Below are positions 12,607 to 24,044 of a DNA stretch of 64,000 bases, one piece after another (position 1 is the first letter of the stretch; every line of letters starts with the position of its first letter). Made by a program: the position numbers and the translations under genes. The notes under the pieces are model-generated. The model did no database searches. It was given only the letters and a program-made list of their open reading frames with translations, and was not told where the DNA came from. Origin of the DNA: Lentinus brumalis (lineage: Eukaryota; Basidiomycota; Agaricomycetes; Polyporales; Polyporaceae); contig MARA01000009.1 in the NCBI GenBank assembly GCA_001792895.1, positions 496,001-560,000 on the forward strand, written 5' to 3'.

Positions 12607-13637
12607 TCATGAGTCTTCGAACCTCGCCTTCATCGCTAGGAAATCCTCCTCTTCAAGTATCGCCCAATTTGTCACCACGAGCTCCATTCCCTCCGTGCCT
12701 TTCCTACAGACCCATACAGTGCAGTCAGCAAGGTCCAACAATCACAACATTCAGGCAGCTGACACTCACCTATCACGCTCTTGCCAGTCCATGCTCTTTC
12801 TTCCATGCCGCTCCCAGCCTCTGACTCTCTCATCCGATCCACCGCTCCCGTTCCTATCCGCAGCGTCCTGCACAAGATTGAGGTACGCCCTGACCGTCGT
12901 GTCCGCGCTCCGGTTAGGGACGAACGGCAGAGTGCACATATCGCGCGGGACGTCGGCCGGAGTAGCTGGGAGCATCGAACGGCACACGGGACACCGCAGA
13001 CTTTCGAGCCAGCGACCACATTCGCCGTCCAGCGCGTCAAAGTACCATTTCAACACGCAGAGGGCGCAGAAGTTGTGCCCACACTGGCCGTGGTTGAGAC
13101 TATATGGACGTGCGCTGCGTAAAGCCGGGATCAGTACCGCGTGCAGGGTGAACAGAACCACGACTGACTCACAGCGGTTCAATGCAACTATGTGATCGGG
13201 CGAGTGAGGGCTCGACGGTCAAGCCACCTGCGAGTATAGCCACATGGACTCACAATGCGCACTGAAACTCGTCCTCCAGGCGATCCAGGATCCATCCCAG
13301 GCCAAGGGAGGGCGCCGAATTGGAAGCGGCACACGGCGTGTCCGGCCACGAGTCAAGGGAGCTCATCGATGCACCGCCGCTTGAGGGACCAGGACTCAGA
13401 TTTCGACTCTTGTCGCTGTGGAAGTGGTCCATGGCAAGCTCGAGGAGTTCATCCTCGCTGAGAGACCCGTATACTGCTTCCGATTGAATCGCGAACTGGG
13501 GGAGGAAGTCTTCCGCAAAGTCCTCCCTGATCGCGCATAGCCCGCTAATGAGAACCCTCTGCACTGGAGACGATACTCGTAGACACTCACGACTGACCAA
13601 TGAGGGCACTGAATCGCCGGATGAGGCCTGGATCCAT
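12607..13637 (-). CDS. RING-finger protein (putative E3 ubiquitin ligase)
   Basis: The start ATG at 13637 (MDPGLIRRFSALIGQS) is joined in phase, across a GTGAGT...TTAG intron, to an exon with EDFAEDFLPQF and SEDELLELAMDHFHSDKS. The C3HC4 RING is assembled from three exons. CAFC comes from the end of one exon joined to CIEPL, then RPYSLNHGQCGHNFCALC, then a 20-odd residue spacer and CPVCRSML. All eight zinc ligands are present: C-x2-C, C-x-H, C-x2-C, C-x2-C. The C-terminal part runs DMCTLPFVPNRSADTTVRAYLNLV, then a basic stretch and a last exon ending in EEEDFLAMKARFEDS with TGA at 12607-12609. By RING chemistry it should recruit an E2, but the substrate is unknown. This RING type, with a wide spacer between the second and third cysteine pairs, is frequent in basidiomycetes. 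The exon joints fit well. Confidence 0.8.
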
Positions 13638-15249
13638 GCCGATATCGCCTTCGACGCGAACTTCGGGATGCGTGCTCGACGATGGGCGGGGTGGAAAGAA
13701 CAGAACGAAGGACGTAGACAGACGCACACAAGTAGGATGGTTGTAAGGCTGGGCACGAGGTAAAGCTGCTACATCTGTAAGGGAGCGCGGAGCCGGACTC
13801 CGGATACCTCGTTGAGTAGGCCAGGAGAACCCTCATTGACAGAATCGATAAGGCACCGGGGTGAGGCTGTCTCAGGTCTGTCGAGGCGGCCGCATTATGA
13901 CAGACTGACGCCTCAGCAAGGCTCTACAATAGCAATTACTGTGAATGTCGAAATTCTGGGTCCAACATGAAAGGAAACGTACTGGGTATGAACCGTATGA
14001 TCACCTCAAGAGCCTGCAACATCTCCTGCAGCTCGCATCAAGAGCAACTTGCCTCGCTGGAGCCGTTGTTGTCTTGCATGTGCGGCATTGTGACCGCGGC
14101 CACCTATGCAGATAGCGTCCAACGGCGGCATCCAAAGGCTAAAGAGCGAATGGCTGCCGTATGCGCGTTGCTCATCTCCCGAGGATCCTCTGACGCAGAT
14201 GGTTGATAAGGCCAAAACTTAGAACCAGTCGAGCGGAACCATCGAGACTTGCGATCAGTGAGTATGAGGGGAGTTCTGATCCCACAGGCAGGCCGCGAGA
14301 CATGGAGCTCTGGAGTCTGAATCTTTCCGCCATAGCGAAATAACAGAGACTGAAGGACAGCAGGACGTCCGATGAGGAGGACAAAGGAGAGTGAACCAAA
14401 AAAGCGTTCTGGTATTAGCGACGGCTCATCGGGGCCATCGGGCGCTAGCGGCCACAACGAACTTGCCTTTTGACTTGCTTTTGACTGCCACCGCCGTGCA
14501 TATGGTCATGATTCATATATTCATAGATGATCATTCGAACTCTGCGAATCCTAGTAGCTCTTCAAATATTCAACATGCATATGATGCAGCACTAGAGTAA
14601 CCTGCAGGCGCGACTCGGTCAGCACTGGTGTGTATGTCGTCATCAATATATCGCCCTTCATGCATTGATGCTTTCTAGGTCTTAGGATCGTACTTGTGAT
14701 TTGGGACCCTAGATTTGCGACGGTGCTTACTCCTATGAAGATCCGGGAGTGCTCAAAGCTCCTTAGACTTGCCAATGCCAGTGCAGACCGCGTCCAGGTG
14801 CGTCCATCGCACTACGCGACGCCACGGTAGCGAGGCGCGACGAGAGGCCTTGCGCGACCCCCTCACCGCTACTTGCCGCTGCGGCGGATATATCTGACTC
14901 CTTCCCGAAAGGACTTCGCAACGCACTCAACCCGCCCCGTTGCCGTCGATGCGCATGGTAACTGGTTACACCTCACCACGCGGGTGCTGGTCCACGCGAA
15001 CATTTGCGACGTTGCACCCATCATGATTGACGATACCATAAAATTTGGGCGAGCGAGTCTGGTTCAGGCCTGGCAGTGGTATTCGGTGTATAGTGCACGC
15101 GTGGTCGCAGGCTGTATGGCCTTTGGGGGCTTTGATCGTCACTATCAAAGCTGCCTTGGCTGCGCGCCCAGGAATCAATCACATTCTACACAAAGGGTGA
15201 TCGCTTTGCCAATGCCAGGGCCCACCCCGAGACCCGCTCCGTGCGCACG
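13638..15249. other. Intergenic: divergent region between RING gene and GH16
   Basis: About 1.6 kb shared as upstream sequence by the RING gene (-) and the GH16 gene (+). Only short, motif-free frames are present. A TATA-like element lies at its right edge (listed separately). Confidence 0.4.
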
Positions 15250-15257
15250 TATATAAG
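15250..15257 (+). promoter_or_regulatory. TATA-box-like element of GH16 gene
   Basis: TATATAAG lies about 84-91 nt before the GH16 ATG at 15341, a normal distance for a fungal TATA box with a short 5' UTR. Seen directly; function is inferred. Confidence 0.5.
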
Positions 15258-15340
15258 ACCGGGATGCATCGAAGGGTGTTCCTCAGATCCTGTGGATTTC
15301 ACCGTCTCGCTCTTTCCCTATAACTCTCACTCTTTTCGTC

Positions 15341-16774
15341 ATGCGTTCGACAGCTGCGCTGTTCACTCTCTCTGCTGTGGTCTCGTCTGCTCTGGGAGCG
15401 ACGTACCCTGTGAAGGACTCCTTCGTTGGACAGGACTTCCTGACCGGCTTCGTCCACCAGGCGATCGCGGACCCTACCCACGGCCGAGTGTAAGTGACCT
15501 TACGCTAATTACTTTAATCGTCGTCCAGTGGCTCAAACCACATCTCTCTCTCTCCAGGCAATATGTCGACCAAGCGACCGCGCTCGCTCAGAACCTCACC
15601 TTCGCGTCAGACACCTCTTTCATCATGCGCGCAGACTCGTTCAGCGTCCTCGATCCTGCCGGTCCCGGACGCAAAGCAGTTCGCATCAAGAGCAACGCTG
15701 CGTACAGCACGCACGTCACAGTGTATGCGAAGTCCCTCCTTGATCCCCAGTGCTCCGATGCTGACCATGATCATGATCACAGCTTCGACATCAGGCATAT
15801 GCCGCAAGGCTGTGGTACCTGGCCTGCGGCTTGGGAAGTCAACGAGGAGGCATGGCCTGGCCAGGGCGAAGTTGACATCGTATGTGCCCAGCTATGTCGT
15901 CCGCGACGGGGCGTCCTGACTCCTCTTGCCCCTGATAGCTCGAAGGCACGAACGACATCGAGCCCAACCAGTCGACGCTGCACACGAGTGCCAACTGTGC
16001 ACAGCCCGCGGTGGGGCGCGCGATGAGCGGCCTTCCGGTCACGAACAACTGTGACGTGGCTGCGAACGGGAATGCCGGTTGTGGCGTGCAGGCGACTGCT
16101 CCGAACAGCTACGGCAAGTCGTTCAACGCCGCTGGCGGAGGGTTCTACGCTATGGAGCGCACGACCTCGTTCATCAAGGTCTGGTTCTGGTCGCGCAACG
16201 ACCCCGCCGTCCCTGCAGACGTCAAGACTGCGGGCGCGAACGTGAACACTGATGCATGGGTGAGTAATCCGTCTCTGCCCATCGCACCCGTAACCTTGCT
16301 CCCTGCATGTTGCTATACATCTGTATCGCACATGTGAGGACAGTCGGATCATGGGTACTCGGAGTCGGGCTACGGAAGATTGACGCATCGTGATATTGAC
16401 TTCGCACTTGAAATGCAGGGCACCCCATCAGCGCTGTTCGTCCCTGATACGTGCGACATCCCCTCGCACTTCGGCGCGCACAACATCATCATCAACCTGA
16501 CGTTCTGTACGTACCGCCTTCCTATCCTCTTCTGAGCTGCTCTGACACGTCCATGTGCACAGGCGGCGACTGGGCCGGTCTCCCTCAGTTCTTCAACGCG
16601 CTCGGCGGTTGCCCTGGCGACTGTGCAAGTGAGTACCTTCATCGCACTTCTGCGCTGATTGACATCATGCTGTATTCTGACTTTGATCCGCCCCGCACAG
16701 CCTTCGTCAACCAGAACCCGAGCGCGTTCAACGACGCCTTCTGGGACATCGCCGGCGTGCACGTCTACGCGTAA
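15341..16774 (+). CDS. Secreted GH16 endo-beta-1,3(4)-glucanase-like protein
   Basis: GH16 laminarinase-type enzymes cut beta-1,3/1,4- or 1,3/1,6-glucans in the wall or substrate. The ATG at 15341 opens a signal peptide (MRSTAALFTLSAVVSSALGA) followed by YPVKDSFVGQDFLTGF. An in-phase intron (15491-15557) leads to QYVDQATALAQNLTF. The catalytic strand is built across an intron as GEVDI plus LEGTND, giving the GH16 E-x-D-x-x-E signature with nucleophile and acid/base glutamates. Other family marks are FDIRHMPQGCGTWPAAWEV, STLHTSANC, KVWFWSRNDPAVP and FCGDWAGLPQFFN. The end is FWDIAGVHVYA with TAA at 16772-16774. Unlike the two GH16 genes at 43.7-48.3 kb it has no GPI-type tail, so it is probably freely secreted. 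The paralogues are diverged: this copy has HMPQGCG where they have HLPFGCS/HIPFGCS. Confidence 0.9.
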
Positions 16775-17510
16775 GCAGAGTGCAGCTCGAACGCAACATG
16801 GAGGCGGCGCCCGAGCACATATGTTCACTATACCACGCTAGAATCGTCTGACGGCTTGATGCCGGCTGATCCTACTAGTACGCTCCTCGGTTGCGCAATA
16901 TATGGGGCTTCGGTCCCGCCTTCGTGCGACGAACTTCATGTAGCTATCGCGTGCAGCTCCTCTCGAGATTGCAACATGCACAGGAATGTGCTCATCATAC
17001 GAGGCCCTTGGGAGAGACTTTAGAGGCTCGCTCCCTCGACGACGGCTACGGCGAACAACCACTAGTGACTACGCATAAGTCAGGACACGCTTGTACATCT
17101 GAAGCCTTTTCATGAGTGAGTTGCGTGATTACATGTATACAGCTAGCGAGAGTAAAGCCTACAAAAGGGAGAGTTCGGGTGCATGTTGGTTTCCCTCGTT
17201 CGAGGTACTTATCCGAGGACTTGGGGGCCTAGGTCTGCACCAGGACGGACCGCGACGCTCTCGTGCTCGAGCCTCGCAGTCCGCCCTCCCTCGGGATCCT
17301 TACCTGAGCCCCGCTACCTGTGCATCAAGCCTTAGAACGCGTACTCCGAGAGCACCAAAGAATCAAAGACATCGACAGGGAGTTGATTACAGAGAGCTCA
17401 CATTCGCTGAGTACCGTAGCGTGCTGAGCGTCTGGATTACCATATGCGGTCTACTGTACTCTACTACCTTTCGAACTAGCATCAACATGTCATACAAGAC
17501 GCGTCCACAT
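16775..17510. other. Intergenic gap
   Basis: No gene recognised between the GH16 stop and the first tRNA-Ala. One short frame near 17030 contains LDDGYGEQ, which faintly recalls the IDDxxGD start of the membrane-protein family, but it has no splice connection to the downstream exon. Confidence 0.35.
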
Positions 17511-17603
17511 GGGCATGCGGTGTAGTTGGTCATCACGCTCGCTTAGCATATCGGAGCACTGACCGCTTGCGAGAGGGGTCCGGTTCAATCCCGGACATGT
17601 CCA
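17511..17603 (+). tRNA. tRNA-Ala (AGC) with 19-nt intron
   Basis: The seven-base acceptor stem GGGCATG pairs with CATGTCC and is followed by the discriminator A. The anticodon stem CTCGC/GCGAG encloses loop TTAGCA...T with anticodon AGC, interrupted after position 37 by 19 nt. The T arm carries GGTTCAATCC. The internal promoters are an A box (TGTAGTTGGT) and a B box (GGTTCAATCCC), and a T4 terminator lies at 17621-17624. Position 8 is C rather than the near-invariant U, unlike the partner gene at 19.7 kb, so this copy may be poorly functional. Identity as Ala(AGC) is clear. Confidence 0.88.
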
Positions 17604-18039
17604 GATGCGTTGAAACCCCCTTTTGGCATTCTCGTATCAAAATCCTCCATCTACCACTACTACTGAACGTTGTGAGTTCAAATGAGCCTCTGACTCATTG
17701 TGCGCTACAGAAAGTACACTCCCGAGTCCCAAACTTGAACAGTTGAAGCCGCCAAGATCGGGGCTGTGCTGTATTAACTGGGCAGAGTGCGACCGGAACC
17801 GGCTGCACATGTCTTGCCCTGCCCTCGATGTCTGTCCTGCCTCGAACGCGAATTCAATTTTGCACCTCGAACCTCCGCGAGGCTGGCGATAAGTAGTATG
17901 TCGTGCAGTGCAACGCGGGCGGCGCATCGTCGTGGTCGAGAGGCCTGATCAGCGCTCGGTAAGTATGGGCGGGGCACCGGTCGCGCGCGCGGTCGAAGCC
18001 TGCTAAACAGCCTTCTGTGGGTCCGCGCTGTGCTTACAG

Positions 18040-19130
18040 GGACGCGAATATCTGTGTTTGGCGTCGTCATTCCGTACATCACTGGACCACTACCGGCCGC
18101 GCAGTACGCCGTCGACGGCGTGTCGCTGAACACGTCCACCGTACCCAATACCACGCGAACTATCACTGAGGTGAACTTCTACACATCCCAGTACTTCCCC
18201 TCCGGCCCGCACGTGCTCACGGTCAATGTCACGACTGCGACGTCGGACAGTCCCTACCTGTTCGACTACCTCGCGATCGATACGACCGACCCGCCAGCTT
18301 CCAGCTCCTCTTCCTCCTCCTCTTCGACGACCAGCTCCTCCTCTCAGACAAGCTCGTCCACAAGTCCGTCCACCTCCGGAACCGCGCTGCACGCCGAAGC
18401 CGTGTCGAAGTCGAGCGCGCCGACGGGCGCGATCGTGGGGGGAGTCGTAGGAGGAGTAATTTTGCTGGCCGCTGTCGCAATCGGGGTATGGTGGCTGTGG
18501 AAGAAACACAGAACGTACGACCAGTCGTCTTACTCCTACGCGCGCACAGGGCAATACGGTACGCGACTCGCTTCATTCAATCTGCTCTCCTTCTTACATC
18601 CCATCGCTACAGACGGTCCAGATCCTCACGTCGAGGCGTACACGTACAGCTCCCCGCCCACTTCGTACACGCCTGAGACCACAAGAGCGCCGCACACCGA
18701 GTCGCTCTACTCCGGGGCGGTCGCGCCCATGATGGCGACGAGCTTCCACCGCCCGAGCCTGCCCGCGTCCGCACCCGTGTACTCCGCCGCGCCCATGAGC
18801 TCGAAGGCGTCGCTCGCACAGTCCCGACAGCCCTCCCTGCCGCAGTCCGTGTCGCAGTACTCCGTCTCCCAGCCCGCGCAGTCCGAGTACGCCGTCTCCC
18901 AACTTCCCCACTCTCAGTACTCTGTCTCGCAACCAGCATCCGAATACTCGCAGCCGCATTCCCTCGAGGCATCGTACGACGCGCTCGTTCCCGCTGCTCC
19001 GCCACCACCCCTTCCTCTATCAGGTGCTGCGAGGAAAGCGGCAGAGGCTCGCCTCGAGGCTCAGGCACCACTGTCTCCGGAAGCGGGCGGGTCGGACCCC
19101 AGCGCGGTCCCGCCGCCGTATGCGCCATGA
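18040..19130 (+). CDS. Ser/Thr-rich single-pass membrane protein, paralogue 2 (5' exon not found)
   Basis: This is the same family as the genes at 8.0-9.6 and 24.0-25.2 kb. After a clean acceptor (CTTACAG at about 18039) the frame reads TRISVFGVVIPYITG, EVNFYTSQYFPSGPHVLTVNVTT and LFDYLAIDTTDPP. A Ser stalk then precedes one membrane helix (about GAIVGGVVGGVILLAAVAIGVWWLW) and KKHR. A 54-nt phase-preserving intron (about 18559-18612) is followed by a cytosolic tail with repeated SQYSVSQP-type units and a final PPPYAP, TGA at 19128-19130. The first exon, which should carry the IDDxD half and end in TFTG, was not found. The only nearby donor (17957) is preceded in the needed phase by a stop. 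Either exon 1 is far upstream or this copy is 5'-truncated next to the tRNA gene. The 3' two-thirds are well preserved. Confidence 0.65.
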
Positions 19131-19703
19131 CCAGACTGCACTGCCCCGGCGTATGGGTCGGCGATCTCTCGGGTAGCAGAGCGGTGTCACTGCCTGCGCT
19201 ATGCTGGTTCGCTGTGCTCAGTGTTGCTGGGGACTTTGTGGGGACTGGTCTCGTACCCTGCCCTGGTATACTCGCACGATTACTGCAGTGCTAATGCGAG
19301 AGCAGTGGGCACGCGCTGACGTGCTGTATTATTTATCACTTGGGCTTGCGCGCGTGGAACATACCATGGACTGCTTGGATCTGTACTTTTTTGCTTCAAA
19401 GTTCATTGCTACATGAATTTTTATGTTGCATGACTGACTGCCGCGCCACTCGACGCGTCTCACCGTCGACCGAACGTACGATTTGTCCTGCTGCGACGCG
19501 TGTGTAGCTTGCGCCCGTTTTCACGTCTGTGAGTATAACGAGTTCCTGGCATAATTAAACTGAATCAAACAACAGCGAGCAGCCGGGAGACTGTTCCATG
19601 GCAAGTGCTTACTCTCCTGATAAGTACTCGGTGGTCGTACTACATTGATACTCACTCGCTCCTCTGCGCATACTTGCTCTAATTGCTTCGCGAACAAAAG
19701 CAT
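19131..19703. other. Intergenic gap
   Basis: This is the 3' flank of the membrane-protein gene and of the minus-strand tRNA-Ala. An AT-richer stretch at about 19370-19440 may hold the mRNA 3' end. No other feature was seen. Confidence 0.35.
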
Positions 19704-19788
19704 TGGACATGTCCGGGATTGAACCGGACCCCTCTCGCAAGCTTAGGAGATGCTAAGCGAGCGTGATAACCAACTACACCACATGCCC
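19704..19788 (-). tRNA. tRNA-Ala (AGC) with 11-nt intron
   Basis: On the minus strand the acceptor stem GGGCATG pairs with CATGTCC plus discriminator A. U8 is present, and the D arm is GTGTAGTTGGTTATCAC. Anticodon stem CTCGC/GCGAG carries loop TTAGCA...T with anticodon AGC and an 11-nt intron after position 37. T arm has GGTTCAATCC. A T4 run lies five bases after the 3' end, at 19696-19699, as the Pol III terminator. It matches the 17.5-kb copy almost everywhere except the intron and a few D-arm/position-8 bases. The two genes are in inverted orientation, about 2.1 kb apart. Confidence 0.93.
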
Positions 19789-21225
19789 TAATTACCTGCC
19801 TCCGTACATGTCATCATTGCAAACCCGAAACCTATCAGCCCGCATATGGTAACCTAGACGCTCAATAGACTCCGCGGATCCCTTATATGTAGTCTCACAT
19901 CAATACTATCCTCTGCTATCGTGCCAGGGGTTTAAGTCGAACCTAGGATCGGAAGGGACAAAATTAGGGAACGTGAGGAGCAACGCGACTCTGGTCTTAC
20001 AACCGGACGCCACGAGCATCCAGGCTCGCTGTGTTTAGCTCCTCCGCCGATGTTAGCTCCTTCGGTGTGGCACAGGCAGCTCGAATTTTGATTGGGTCGG
20101 AGAGTCCGAGAGTCCTTAATCGATCACTGGTATGATCATGAATCACGCATTGTAGGTCCGGCTGGTGATTGGCTGGTGACGAGTGCATGAGGTCCATATA
20201 TATAGTGAGCACGGATGGAGCATATCTCTGTCAGTACTATATGCCAGTAGTTCTGCTTCTCAATGGCAGCCTTGGCAGCCCATTAAAGGCGCAGCGGCAT
20301 GCATGCCGAAATACGATTGATTACCTGAGCGGGGACTGATGAGCAGCGTCCGTCGAACGTGTCATTTGTGTATGTTAATGTGAAGGGAGTACACACGCTA
20401 GCCCCGCCGGAACTAGATAAGTAGCCGGCCGCGTCGCTCGTCCAACTCAACCACCCACCACCGCCTTCGAACTCGACGCAGACCACCCCGTATGTCGTGC
20501 ATCCCGCCTCATCCTGCGCTTCATTAACGACGCCCGACCCCTCTGGCGACTTTAGCTGTCTTCATAACGGCCTCTTGCGTTGAAAACACCCTCGGCCCCA
20601 CTCATCCTTCTGCTGGACGGCCGCCCCCCGAACGACCTCACGGACACGTGGTGTGCAGGCCTAGACCACACCCTCCATTGCGGACGGCGCGTCGCTGCGA
20701 GCTCATCGACCTCTAAATACCTTCCGGACGAGTGCCGTAGAGCGCAGCTCGAGGCAGGGGGGCCATCCCGTGTGCGACCGTTGCTCTCTGAGAGCGGTCT
20801 AGATCACCTCTCCGGCTCTCATACCATGGAAGTGTTAATGCACAGGCGGAGAGGCTCAGGTGAGTATGTCGAGAGAGGGCAGACTGTGAGCGCGAGAGCG
20901 AGAGCGTCACGGTCGCGGTTCGTCCTGGCGCAGATTACTGTTACGCGGTCCGAACGCGGTCCTCGGGATATATATTTCGACGAGGGAAACCAACACTGTT
21001 ATTTGTTTTATATATTTGTGCTTCATGTAGCATTTGAGTACTTACTGCACGAGCACCTCGATCGCAAGTTGGAGCCAAAAGACTCTTGAAGAGTTTGCGA
21101 TGACGAGTTTCCAGAAATGGTAGAGCCACGATTGGCTGCCCGATTTGATCTCCGTGGGAAAGCTGTGGGGGTCGTGCGGAACAGCGAGCCCGCATTTCCG
21201 GAAAGCGCGGACACCAGCTCTGACG
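19789..21225. other. Intergenic region with one unassigned frame
   Basis: About 1.4 kb. A minus-strand frame at about 20310-20560 reads GCTTYGVVCVEFEGGGGWLS and ASVCTPFTLTYTNDTFDG, then reaches a GTAATC donor-like site. It looks protein-like (Gly/Cys-rich, secreted style) but no start, second exon or family was found, so it is noted rather than called. No RNA gene was seen. Confidence 0.3.
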
Positions 21226-23477
21226 ATGACCACGACGACCACGACGACGGCGACGATGGCGAGCTTCTCCAGCATCCCCCAGGAAGTGCTAGAGCACATC
21301 GCCTTCTTCGCTGCTACGAGCGACTTCCTCGGGCCTCCCGATGGCCTCATTCCACTCCTCAGCGTCGACCGCCGCACGTACGACGCACTCTCCATGTCCT
21401 CCAATCCCTACCTGTGGTCGCGCATCTTCGAATACAAGTTCGACCTTTCAGCTCCGTTGTCGAGGCTAGCGGCGAGGGACAGAGAGATAGGACCGCCCGA
21501 TATCTGTGAAGAATTGAAGCTACGCTGCACGCTGCTGAGCCGCGTCCGCCGGCGCACGGATTGCCACGCAGGTTCCCTTGTCATCAGCCCTACACACCGC
21601 GATGCTCTCCGGTCAATTCTGTGGACAGCGTATCTGATGATGCTGGAGAACGAGGGGAAGAACAGCAAGCAGCTTCAAGACTATGCGCACTTTGATGGAT
21701 GGCTGAAAGACTTCCTCTTCCATCCCGAAGGTGCTTCACTCGCCGCGTTGTCGGTCAAGGACGACCTATGGCCTCCGGATGACGAACGGTCTGCACTTGC
21801 GCTGTGGCTGTTCTGGTACATGTTCAAGCCTGGTGAGTGTTGTCCTAGTTCTTGGCAGCTCGGGCTATGATCCCCCAGCGCGGCCTGTGCCGCGGTAACG
21901 ACTTGGTCACCGGCACTTCGGAGGACAGCGCTAGATGATTCGGCAGGAATGCTTCATAGAGTTCTGCGCAACGGGTGCTGTTCCAATAACTGCCCACTAG
22001 GAGTGCATCCTGCATCCACGTTTTCGAACAACGAACCATGCCTCGCAGAACCATTCAACGTCTTCTGCACTGCAATTTATGTTGATGCTTCTGGCGCTGT
22101 CCATCATGACCGAGACCTCCGTCCATGCAGGCGAAACGCGCTCGTACGATTTGATCGGGAGGCTTATGCCCGACCTTTACAGAGGAATACCGACCACCTC
22201 CTCCACTCTCTCGTACAGACGATTACACTACCCCGGACGACTGCGAGTTCAGAGAGGCCTCTGGGATACTGAAGGTATTTGCTCTCGGCGCACATCAGGT
22301 TCGCTCCCATACATCATACGTGTCTTAAATACTCATCAACACGGCTCTTTCAGTACTCGCTCTGCTGCATCCCTTGGAACGAGTTCTCACCGCCCAGCCG
22401 GGTCCGAGGCGGGTCTGCGATCAAGCACTTCGGACATCAACTCAAGATCGCACCCCCGACCGCTGCTCCTTCCGCGATCCTTGCGTATCTCACGCTCGCG
22501 AACAAGCTGTCCGTCTCGTGGGACACGATGCACTACATGAAGCCCCCGTCGGCCATGCCGCCAAGTCTCTCCCCTCGCATGAGCAGCAGCGAGTGGGACG
22601 CGGAATGGATGCGGGGGGTGCACCTCGCTGATACGTCGAAGCCGCTCGGGGCTGCGTTTTCCGGGGCGTTCATCCCTGGCAGCCTCGAAGGCGTCTGGGA
22701 AGGCTTGTTCACGGTATGTCTATTGCCAGAGTACTTTCATCACGAATATCGACGACTTATCTCCGCGCACCCACAGTACACCGAGTTCACTGCGTACGCC
22801 GCGCTGCTTTCCGGGGCTCCCCCTACTGTTTTGCAGCGCAGCCTCGTAGCGCACCACCCGCACTTGTGGAAGCTTCGCGAGCACCATCTGTACGCATCTG
22901 ACGAACCAGGCACCACATCGGACGTCTGGCCGGTCTCTCCAGGTAACCCACTGCGCGGGTACATACCGAACGGCAGCCAGGTGCGGGAGACTTCGGAGGG
23001 AGTGGAGATCAAGGAGCCCGGTCAGGTGGACGCGGTGCTGTACAGGAGCTGGTCTAGCCTACAGACTGAGGACGAGAAGCCGAAGGGGAAGCTCGTTGAT
23101 ATTTTCGTGACGGGCGAGGTGAGTCTGCCCCATTGGCATGTTCGAAATCCGCGTTCTGACCTGATGGCGGGTTGTTACAGGGCCACTCCGCCTGGGGCCA
23201 GTTCAACCTCGTCGGCCGTGTAAGACCATGCGATGGGTTCATCAGCCTGTCCAAGGAATATGTACGTTTCCTTCCCCCAGTCTACCGCATGAAAGCCTAG
23301 TGCGTGACTGACGGCTCTCTGCGACACTAGGTTGACGGAGACAGAGGCCGGTGGTTGTACCGCGGCTACATGGTCGGGAATGCGGACGGCAATCTGTCTG
23401 GACGTTGGAGGGACACGTTGAGTCCGCCCGAGGTGCTTGGATACGAGGGGTGCTTTGTCATGAGCAGACGCAGATGA
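21226..23477 (+). CDS. F-box domain protein
   Basis: F-box proteins link Skp1 in SCF ubiquitin ligases to substrates. An ATG at 21226 gives a Thr-rich lead (MTTTTTTTAT) before MASFSSIPQEVLEHIAFFAA; 21256 is an alternative start. The F-box covers about residues 14-60 (IPQEVLEHIAFF, LIPLLSVDRRTYDALS, NPYLWSRIFEYKF). Later blocks are typical of a basidiomycete F-box family: LWTAYLMMLENEGKN, ALWLFWYMFKPEEY, GILKVFALGAHQYSLCCIPWNEF, FGHQLKIAPP, LQRSLVAHHPHLWKLREHHL. The ending is GHSAWGQFNLVGRVRPCDGFISLSKEYV and GDRGRWLYRGYMVGNADGN, then GYEGCFVMSRRR with TGA at 23475-23477. The MFKP/EEY join crosses an unusually long 350-nt intron (21833-22182); the other introns are about 50-60 nt. The frame is intact throughout. 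Confidence 0.88.
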
Positions 23478-24044
23478 GTTGAGGTGTTTCCCGTTCCATG
23501 TCATGCATGATCCCTGGATGTTTCGTTGATTGATGTTACCTATTGTATTGCGTGCCCTGTGTTGTAACATATTGGTCTTGATGACCTCAGCTGGATCTCG
23601 TCTTGTATGCTAGTCTTACTTACATACGGTGTATACTATCGTCGTTGTGCTCAGACTTGTGGTGTCGTATCTGGATGAACGACCAATGCTCGCTGGTGAC
23701 CGCATCATCCACGACATCGGTTCATGTCTCGGCTTGGCGCATCAGAGTATGGACTTGTGTTACACGACAAGGAGGTAGGGCTGGCGACATCAGCCACAGC
23801 AGGCCACAGCAGCCGGGCCGCTCAGACGTTCAACGTTCAGTGGTATCAGTACCGGTTTCAAAACCTGCTGGTGGACCATGTGATAGACAAACTAGGGCTA
23901 CAAAATGCTGGCGATTATTCTACATGTAATATAAGGGGTAATCAGAGCGGAAAAGAATGTATGGTGCAGACGAGGGTCCATATTGAGATGCAACGTCGAC
24001 GTGTCCGACAGTTCTCCACAGGAATACGTAGTCTACCGCCATCC
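23478..24044. other. Intergenic: convergent 3' region
   Basis: Lies between the stop of the F-box gene (+) and the stop of membrane-protein paralogue 3 (-). The short frames have no family resemblance. Confidence 0.4.
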
